Assembly: GCA_963751105.1 (NCBI GenBank)
Contig: CAVVTG010000002.1
Location: forward strand, 434,001 to 498,000
Length of the DNA stretch: 64,000 nt
Origin: JACVRW01 sp963751105
GTDB lineage: Bacteria > Actinomycetota > Thermoleophilia > Solirubrobacterales > Thermoleophilaceae
Direction: 5' to 3'
Both the position numbers and the translations under genes were made by a program. Positions 59,070-64,000 of the stretch are shown here, piece by piece (within the stretch, counting starts at the first letter, position 1; every line of letters starts with the position of its first letter). The notes under the pieces were generated by a model, which worked only from the letters and a program-made list of their open reading frames with translations, did no database searches and was not told the DNA's origin.

Positions 59070-60848
59070 ATGTCAACCGTTGAACAGCCCCGTGAGCAGA
59101 AGGTCGTCGTCAAGGAGATGTCCTGGGACCCGATCACCCGCATCGTCGGGTCGCTCGGGATCCACACGGAGATCGACTTCTCGAACCAGCAGGTCCTGAA
59201 GTGCTACTCGACGTCGATGGTGTTCCGCGGCTTCGACATCTTCATGAAGGGAATCGACCCGCGCGACGCCCACTTCATCACCAGCCGCATCTGCGGCATC
59301 TGCGGCGACAACCACTGCACGGCCTCCTGCCTGAACCAGAACATGGCCTACGGCGTCAAGCCGCCCCCGCTGGGGGACATGGCCTACAACCTGGCCGAGA
59401 CCGCGGACTACATCTTCGACCACGCGATCTACAACGACTGCATGGCGAACGTGGACTTCTGCGAGCAGATGGTCAAGGAGACCAACCCGAGCCTGCTCGC
59501 GAAGGCCGAGAACACCTCGGCGCCGCACTCGGATATCCACGGCTACAAGACGGTCGCGGACATCATGCGGGCGCTCAACCCGTTCACGGGCGAGTTCTAT
59601 CTCGAGACGCTGCACGTGGCCCGCTACACGCGTGAGATGTACTGCCTGTTCGGCGGACGCCACACCCACCCGTCGACGATCATGCCCGGCGGAGTCAGCG
59701 CCGACATCACCCACCAGACGTGCACGGACTACTACGTGCGCCTCATGAAGTACTTCGACTACGTGAAGCGCAGCGTGCCGATGCACGACGACCTCTACGA
59801 CTTCTTCCTCACGGAGTTGCCGGGGTACGACATGGTGGGCTTCCGGGAGACGAACCTCGTGAACTGGGGCTCGTTCGACGACCCCGACTACGTCGACTAC
59901 AAGTACGAGAACATGACCGAGTGGGGGCGCAAGCGCTACATCACCCCCGGTATCGCGATCAACGGCGAGCTGATCACCACGGACCTGGTGGAGATCAACC
60001 TCGCCATCCGGATCCTGCTCGGCAGCTCGTACTTCGACAGCTGGGAGAACGAGCGGACGTTCGTGACCAAGGACCCGCTCGGCAACCCGGTGGACAAGAA
60101 CCATCCGTGGAACAAGGTCACGCTGCCCAAGCCGCAGAAGCGTGACTTCGCCGACAAGTACACGTGGGTCGTGTCGCCGCGCATCTACGACAAGCGCACC
60201 GACACGCACGTGTGCTGCGACACCGGCGGCGGCCCGTTCGCCCGCCAGTGGTGCACGGCCAAGGCCGGCCTCGTGGACTTCGGCTACGCCAGGGCCACCG
60301 GCCACAGCATCCAGATGGCTCTGCCGCGCTCGGCGAGCTTCCCGGAGATGGAGATGGAGTGGCACGTTCCGGAGAAGTCGAACGCGATCGAGCGTGACCG
60401 CGCCCGCACGTACCACCAGGCCTACTCGGCGCTGATCGCGCTGCACAACCTGGAGCGGGCGATGAAGGAGGTGCAGGCCGGCCGGACGAAGAGCTGGAAC
60501 GACTTCACGGTTCCGGAGTCAGCGGTGAGCGTCGGCTTCCACGAGGCGGCGCGCGGCGTGCTGTCGCACCACATGGTGATCGAGGACGGCAAGATCGCGA
60601 ACTACCAGCCCTATCCCCCGACGCCGTGGAACGCGAGTCCGCGCGACGTCTACGGGACTCCCGGCCCCTACGAGGACGCGGTGCAGAACACACCGATCTT
60701 CGAGGAGAACGGCCCGGAGAACTTCAAGGGCATCGACATCATGCGGGCGGTTCGCTCGTTCGACCCGTGTCTGCCGTGCGGCGTGCACATGTACGGCGGG
60801 AAGGGGCCGGTGCGCAAGGTGGTCCACACGCCCACGGCCCTCTGCTAG
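59070..60848 (+). CDS. hhyL: Group 1h [NiFe]-hydrogenase large subunit
   Basis: 592 residues, 12 bases after hhyS, with GAGGG upstream. Ni-Fe ligands are C75/C78 in the L1 motif RICGICGDNHC and C567/C570 in the L2 motif DPCLPCGVH. A 19-residue C-terminal extension after H573 should be removed by a maturation endopeptidase, which is not in the window. High-affinity, oxygen-tolerant H2 uptake with electrons to the aerobic chain is typical for this group. Confidence 0.96.
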   Translation: MSTVEQPREQKVVVKEMSWDPITRIVGSLGIHTEIDFSNQQVLKCYSTSMVFRGFDIFMKGIDPRDAHFITSRICGICGDNHCTASCLNQNMAYGVKPPPLGDMAYNLAETADYIFDHAIYNDCMANVDFCEQMVKETNPSLLAKAENTSAPHSDIHGYKTVADIMRALNPFTGEFYLETLHVARYTREMYCLFGGRHTHPSTIMPGGVSADITHQTCTDYYVRLMKYFDYVKRSVPMHDDLYDFFLTELPGYDMVGFRETNLVNWGSFDDPDYVDYKYENMTEWGRKRYITPGIAINGELITTDLVEINLAIRILLGSSYFDSWENERTFVTKDPLGNPVDKNHPWNKVTLPKPQKRDFADKYTWVVSPRIYDKRTDTHVCCDTGGGPFARQWCTAKAGLVDFGYARATGHSIQMALPRSASFPEMEMEWHVPEKSNAIERDRARTYHQAYSALIALHNLERAMKEVQAGRTKSWNDFTVPESAVSVGFHEAARGVLSHHMVIEDGKIANYQPYPPTPWNASPRDVYGTPGPYEDAVQNTPIFEENGPENFKGIDIMRAVRSFDPCLPCGVHMYGGKGPVRKVVHTPTALC

Positions 60849-60851
60849 CGG

Positions 60852-61670
60852 ATGGAGGCCGAGCAGCTGATCGCCCGTGTCCAGGAGCTCACGGGACGAC
60901 TCGAGGACCTCGACGACCCTGAGTCGCGCGACCTGGCCGAGGAGCTGACCGCGGCCGTCGTGCAGATGTACGGGGCAGGGCTCGAGCGCATCGTCGAGCT
61001 GGCTGACGACACGACCCGCGACGGGATGGCCAAGGACGATCTCGTCGCGGGACTCCTGATGATCCACGACCTCTACCCGGTCCCGATCGAGGAGCGAGTG
61101 GCGGAAGCGCTCGACACCGTGAGGCCCTACATGGAGTCCCACGGCGGGAACGTCGAGTTGCTGGGGATCGAGGACGGCATAGCCAGGCTGCGGCTCGAGG
61201 GCAGCTGCAAGTCGTGCCGCGCGTCGGCGTCCACGCTCGAGCTGGCCGTGCGCCAGGCCCTCGAGGAGGCGGCCCCCGACCTCGACGGGATGGACGTCGA
61301 GGGCATCGTGGAGGAAGAGGAGGAGCCGGAGATCTCGGGCATCCCGCTGCCAATCGTGCAGGTGAACGGGGCCCCGTCGTGGCACACCCTCGGGATCGAC
61401 GGGACCGACGAGCTCGTGGCCACCGACGTCGAGGGGGTGCCGCTGGTGGTGGCCAACGTCGACGGGACGCTGCTCGCCTACCGCAACAGCTGCGCCGGCT
61501 GCGGGGGGACGCTGGACGGGGGAGCGCTCGAACAGGGGGCTCTCGGTTGTCCCGGCTGCGGGCGCAGCTACTTCCTGCCGCAGGCCGGACGCTCCATGGA
61601 CGACGACCGCCTGCAGCTGCAGCCGGTCCCGCTGCTGCGCGAGGAGGCAGAGATAAAGGTCGCTCTGTGA
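60852..61670 (+). CDS. NifU-like/Rieske-like iron-sulfur protein of the hydrogenase operon
   Basis: 272 residues, 3 bases after hhyL. An N-terminal helical part (1-75), a NifU C-terminal domain (about 83-140) with HGGNVELLGIEDG and C119/C122 in SCKSCRAS, and a Rieske-like barrel (about 170-262). The Rieske ligands CxH...CxxH are replaced by CAGC (214-217) and CPGC (233-236), so any metal site would be four-Cys, rubredoxin-like. It resembles HhyE of mycobacterial Hhy operons, an electron-transfer partner. Function inferred from context. Confidence 0.85.
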   Translation: MEAEQLIARVQELTGRLEDLDDPESRDLAEELTAAVVQMYGAGLERIVELADDTTRDGMAKDDLVAGLLMIHDLYPVPIEERVAEALDTVRPYMESHGGNVELLGIEDGIARLRLEGSCKSCRASASTLELAVRQALEEAAPDLDGMDVEGIVEEEEEPEISGIPLPIVQVNGAPSWHTLGIDGTDELVATDVEGVPLVVANVDGTLLAYRNSCAGCGGTLDGGALEQGALGCPGCGRSYFLPQAGRSMDDDRLQLQPVPLLREEAEIKVAL

Positions 61671-62363
61671 AGCGCATCGACGATGCAGTGGCCAGTCGCC
61701 GCAAGGCGATGATGGTCTCCGGCCTGCGCGGGCTCGCCCAGCCGAAGGCGCCGGAGGTCGACGCCGGCCCCGGCGAGGAGCGCAGCCCGGGCGGTGGCCG
61801 GGCGAGCACCGCAGCCACCGATATCGAACGGTGCGACCTGTGCCAGACGTCGTTGCCGCCCGACCACCGGCACATGCTCAACCTCTACGAGCGGCAGATC
61901 ATCTGCGTGTGCGAGGCCTGCTGGGCGCTCCGCTCGGGCGATACGGAGTTCCGCCCGGTCGGCCACCGCACGCTGTGGCTCGAGGACTTCCATCTGCCTG
62001 AGGAGATCTGGGCCCAGTTCCGGATCCCGATCGGACTCGCCTTCTTCATGTACTCGAGCGTCACGGACTGCGTCGTCGCGATGTATCCGAGCCCCGCCGG
62101 CGCCACCGAGTCGGAGCTCCACTTCGAGACCTGGAACCGGCTGGTCGGAATGAACCCGGTCCTCGAACGGCTCGAGCCCGACGCGGAGGCGTTGATCGTC
62201 AATCGGATGGCGGATCCGCATGCGCTTCGCCATAGCGCCGATCGACCGCTGCTACATGCTGGTGGGCCTGATCAAGGCCTCCTGGGAGGGCATCTCGGGC
62301 GGGGCCGCGATGGAGCGGGCGATCGCGGACTACTTCGCCGAGCTGCGGGCGGCCTCGCAATGA
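61667..62363 (+). CDS. DUF5947-type hydrogenase-operon protein, frameshifted near the 3' end
   Basis: GTG start overlapping the previous stop. The protein has ERCDLCQ (C56, C59), a His pair DHRHM and CVCEACW (C80, C82, C85), which could bind metal, then FFMYSSVTDCVVAMYPSPAGATESEL. The first frame runs to about EALIVNRMADP and then degrades. A +1 shift between 62196 and 62220 gives a plausible end, MRFAIAPIDRCYMLVGLIKA, stopping at TGA 62361-62363, which overlaps the next ATG. Without it the frame would fuse to the next gene. Assembly indel or true mutation. Confidence 0.78.
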
Positions 62364-63028
62364 CGCAGCCGCAGGCGATTCAAGCCCCGGTCGCCCCGGA
62401 GCCCGAGTTCCAGATCCTGAGCGCGCACGGCCGCCGGCACGCCGCCGTCCCGGCCGTGGAGTTCGACGTCCACGTGTCAGAGCCGGGCGGTCGCGCGGTC
62501 TACGTCATCGCGCTGAGCGCGATGATCATGATCGAGCCCGCGCGCCGGTCCTACGACGCCGAGACGCGCGAGAAGCTGGTGGAGCTGTTCGGCGCGCCGG
62601 AGCGCTGGGCCACCACCACGCGCAGCCTCGTCTGGCACCAGGCCGACGTGCTGGTGCCGGCCTTCACCGGATCGACGACCTTCCGCGTGGCCGTGCCGGC
62701 CAGCTTCGACATGGAGGTGGCGTCGGCCAAGTATCTCTACGGCCTGCCCGACGGCGAGGTGCCGCTGGCCTTCAACTTCAACGGCACGGTTCACTACCGC
62801 GGCGACGACGGGCGGCTGCAGCTGTCGCTCATTCCCTGGTCCTGCTCGGCGGAGTTCCGCTTCCCGGTGAGCGTCTGGCGCGAGCTGATGGAGCACTACT
62901 ACCCGCGCACGGGCTGGGTCCCCGTGCAGGAGGCGACGCTGCGGGCGCTGCAGCGCGAGAAGGCCAAGCGCGCGCTCCCGACGCTGGATGCCTGCGTGGC
63001 GGAGCTCTTGCATGAGGAGCTCCCATGA
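62360..63028 (+). CDS. DUF6084-type hydrogenase-operon protein
   Basis: 222 residues from ATG 62360. A beta-rich N-terminal half (PAVEFDVHVSEPGGRAVYVIALSAMIMIEPARR) and VAVPASFDMEVASAKYLYGLPDGEVPLAFNFNGTVHYRG lead to a helical end. No catalytic motif is visible. It is found beside actinobacterial-type hydrogenase genes and is presumably an accessory or assembly factor. Coupled to both neighbours by ATGA overlaps. Confidence 0.8.
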   Translation: MTQPQAIQAPVAPEPEFQILSAHGRRHAAVPAVEFDVHVSEPGGRAVYVIALSAMIMIEPARRSYDAETREKLVELFGAPERWATTTRSLVWHQADVLVPAFTGSTTFRVAVPASFDMEVASAKYLYGLPDGEVPLAFNFNGTVHYRGDDGRLQLSLIPWSCSAEFRFPVSVWRELMEHYYPRTGWVPVQEATLRALQREKAKRALPTLDACVAELLHEELP

Positions 63029-64000
63029 GCGTCGAGGACCTCGTCGACACCCTGCTCTACGAGGGTTACGCCCTCTACCCGTACACCCCCGGGGCGACCA
63101 AGAACGCCACGCCCACGCCGTTCGGCATCGTTTATCCGCCGGCCTACGCGGGCACGCTCGCCACCGCCTACGACCATCTGGAGCTCCAGTGCGTGGTGGA
63201 GGGTGACGGGGAGGTCAGTGCGGAGGTCCGCTTCCTGGCCCCGAGCGGCGAGCGCCATCGAGCCGAGGAGCAACGGATCGCCGGCAGCGGCGACTTCGAG
63301 GCCGGCGGGCTGTCGGTGCGGACGCGGCTCGGGACGACCGACCTCGGCGACGACCGGCGGCTCGTGTCCTACCGGGTCGAGAACCACACGGCTACGCCCG
63401 AGGGCATGGACCGCGCGGCCGCCATCGGGCGCTCCCTGATCTCGGCGCATCCCAGCGTCCGGGTGGCCGGCGGGCGCTTCATCTCGCAGCTCGAGGCGCC
63501 CTGCGACAGCGTCAACACCTGGCCCGTGCTCGCCTCGGCCCAGGACGACGTGATGCTCGGCGCGGCCATCGTGCTCCCGGACCATCCGCAGATCGCGCCC
63601 GAGAGCCGCGGCAACCTGTTCGACAACACCGAGATCGAGGAAGCGCTCGTCCTGCACGTGCAGGTGCTGAGCGACGAGGAACGCGCCGAGCTCGAGCATC
63701 AGGACCCGGCGGTGAGGGAGATGATCGAGCGGGCGAGCGCTGTGACCCCCGACGAGCTCATGAACCTGCACGGCCGGGTCGAGGTTCGCGACCCCGTGAC
63801 GCTCGAACCGCCTCGTCCCTCCGCCGACGTGCGCGATCCCACACGCGGCCTCCCCGAGGCCGAGGTCGACGGCGTGGTGTTCCGCCGTGGCGCGAAGGTC
63901 GTGGTGCGGCCCGGGCTCGAGGCGGACCTGCAGGCCCGCATGCTCGAGGGCCGCACGGTGACCCTGGAGCGGATCTACCGCGACTACGACGGCAAGATCC
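63025..64000 (+). CDS. Hydrogenase-operon protein of unknown function (truncated by window end)
   Basis: ATG 63025 overlaps the DUF6084 stop; 325 codons are open to the end of the window. It begins MSVEDLVDTLLYEGYALYPYTPGATKNATPTPFG, then beta-strand-rich segments, RVENHTATPEGMDRAAAIGRSLISAHPSVRVAGGRF and, later, VVVRPGLEADLQARMLEGRTVTLERIYRDYDGKI. No catalytic motif is recognised. Position in the operon suggests an accessory role in hydrogenase assembly; missing genes (hypA, hypB, hypF, endopeptidase) may follow. Confidence 0.8.
   Translation, partial: MSVEDLVDTLLYEGYALYPYTPGATKNATPTPFGIVYPPAYAGTLATAYDHLELQCVVEGDGEVSAEVRFLAPSGERHRAEEQRIAGSGDFEAGGLSVRTRLGTTDLGDDRRLVSYRVENHTATPEGMDRAAAIGRSLISAHPSVRVAGGRFISQLEAPCDSVNTWPVLASAQDDVMLGAAIVLPDHPQIAPESRGNLFDNTEIEEALVLHVQVLSDEERAELEHQDPAVREMIERASAVTPDELMNLHGRVEVRDPVTLEPPRPSADVRDPTRGLPEAEVDGVVFRRGAKVVVRPGLEADLQARMLEGRTVTLERIYRDYDGKI

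Noticed and set aside
48289..62220. Programmed +1 frameshifting at proline codons in ETF-QO and the DUF5947 gene
   Set aside because: Both shifts follow a proline codon, but there is no stop or rare codon at the site and no stimulatory structure, and two unrelated genes are involved. Assembly indels are simpler.

Overview
The window is very GC-rich, densely coded DNA with GTG and TTG starts and many 1-4 bp start/stop overlaps. It looks like a chromosome segment of an actinobacterium (Actinomycetota). The mix of an actinobacterial-type (group 1h) [NiFe]-hydrogenase locus, an rpmE-DUF1385 neighbourhood, PxKF-type secreted proteins and Flp/TadE-like prepilins fits Thermoleophilia/Solirubrobacterales best, but that placement is inference. 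I see no rRNA, tRNA, insertion sequence, phage gene or CRISPR array. No stretch above about 300 bases lacks a gene; the longest gap (38025-38297) is the leader of an Rpf-like gene.

Layout. 1-8.4 kb: end of a two-component system, methyltransferase, MacB/FtsX-type ABC pair, VOC protein, MeaB GTPase, CHAD protein, and a Fur-family regulator divergent from a VIT/CCC1-type transporter. 8.4-13.9 kb: YjbR protein, GT-C-like membrane protein, a GAF/HD-GYP/GGDEF protein with degenerate motifs, acyl-CoA dehydrogenase, DUF429. 13.9-18.2 kb: two back-to-back cassettes. One is ECF sigma / XRE-like protein / small protein / M78 peptidase. The other is a lysine-free GcvH-like protein / aminotransferase-fold protein lacking its catalytic residues / PNPOx-fold protein. 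18.2-24.8 kb: amidohydrolase, cysteine-dioxygenase-like cupin, beta-carbonic anhydrase, EamA transporter, SDR, NYN, MmgE/PrpD and a Gly-rich membrane protein. 24.8-31.6 kb: SCP2-alpha/beta-hydrolase fusion and a xylose-type sugar ABC operon (ROK regulator, lipoprotein, ATPase, permease, Gfo/Idh/MocA). 31.7-41 kb: two prepilin-like proteins, acyl-CoA synthetase, formaldehyde dehydrogenase, Rpf-like protein behind a perfect CRP-type site, leucyl aminopeptidase, thiolase. 41-44.8 kb: VOC/AraC pair, PxKF protein, LPNTG-anchored cupredoxin, B12-binding subunit. 44.9-48.5 kb: etfB-etfA-ETF:quinone oxidoreductase behind a perfect palindrome. 48.5-54.3 kb: membrane protein, rpmE, CARDB protein, DUF1385, reductase/epimerase, TetR. 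54.3 kb to the end: Crp/Fnr-type regulator divergent from hypC-hypC'-hypD-hypE-hhyS-hhyL-NifU/Rieske-like-DUF5947-DUF6084-unknown, cut by the window end.

How the genes fit together. Acyl-CoA dehydrogenase, acyl-CoA synthetase, thiolase, ETF/ETF-QO, MeaB and the B12-binding mutase subunit point to aerobic fatty-acid and propionate oxidation feeding quinone. The group 1h hydrogenase would add electrons from trace H2, supporting persistence. The Rpf-like protein with its CRP site fits a dormancy/resuscitation lifestyle.

Caveats. Two genes (ETF-QO and the DUF5947 gene) each need a +1 shift to give a full-length family member; assembly indels are the simplest explanation. Many genes lack a ribosome binding site and carry TANNNT 6-9 bases before the start codon, which suggests leaderless transcription.
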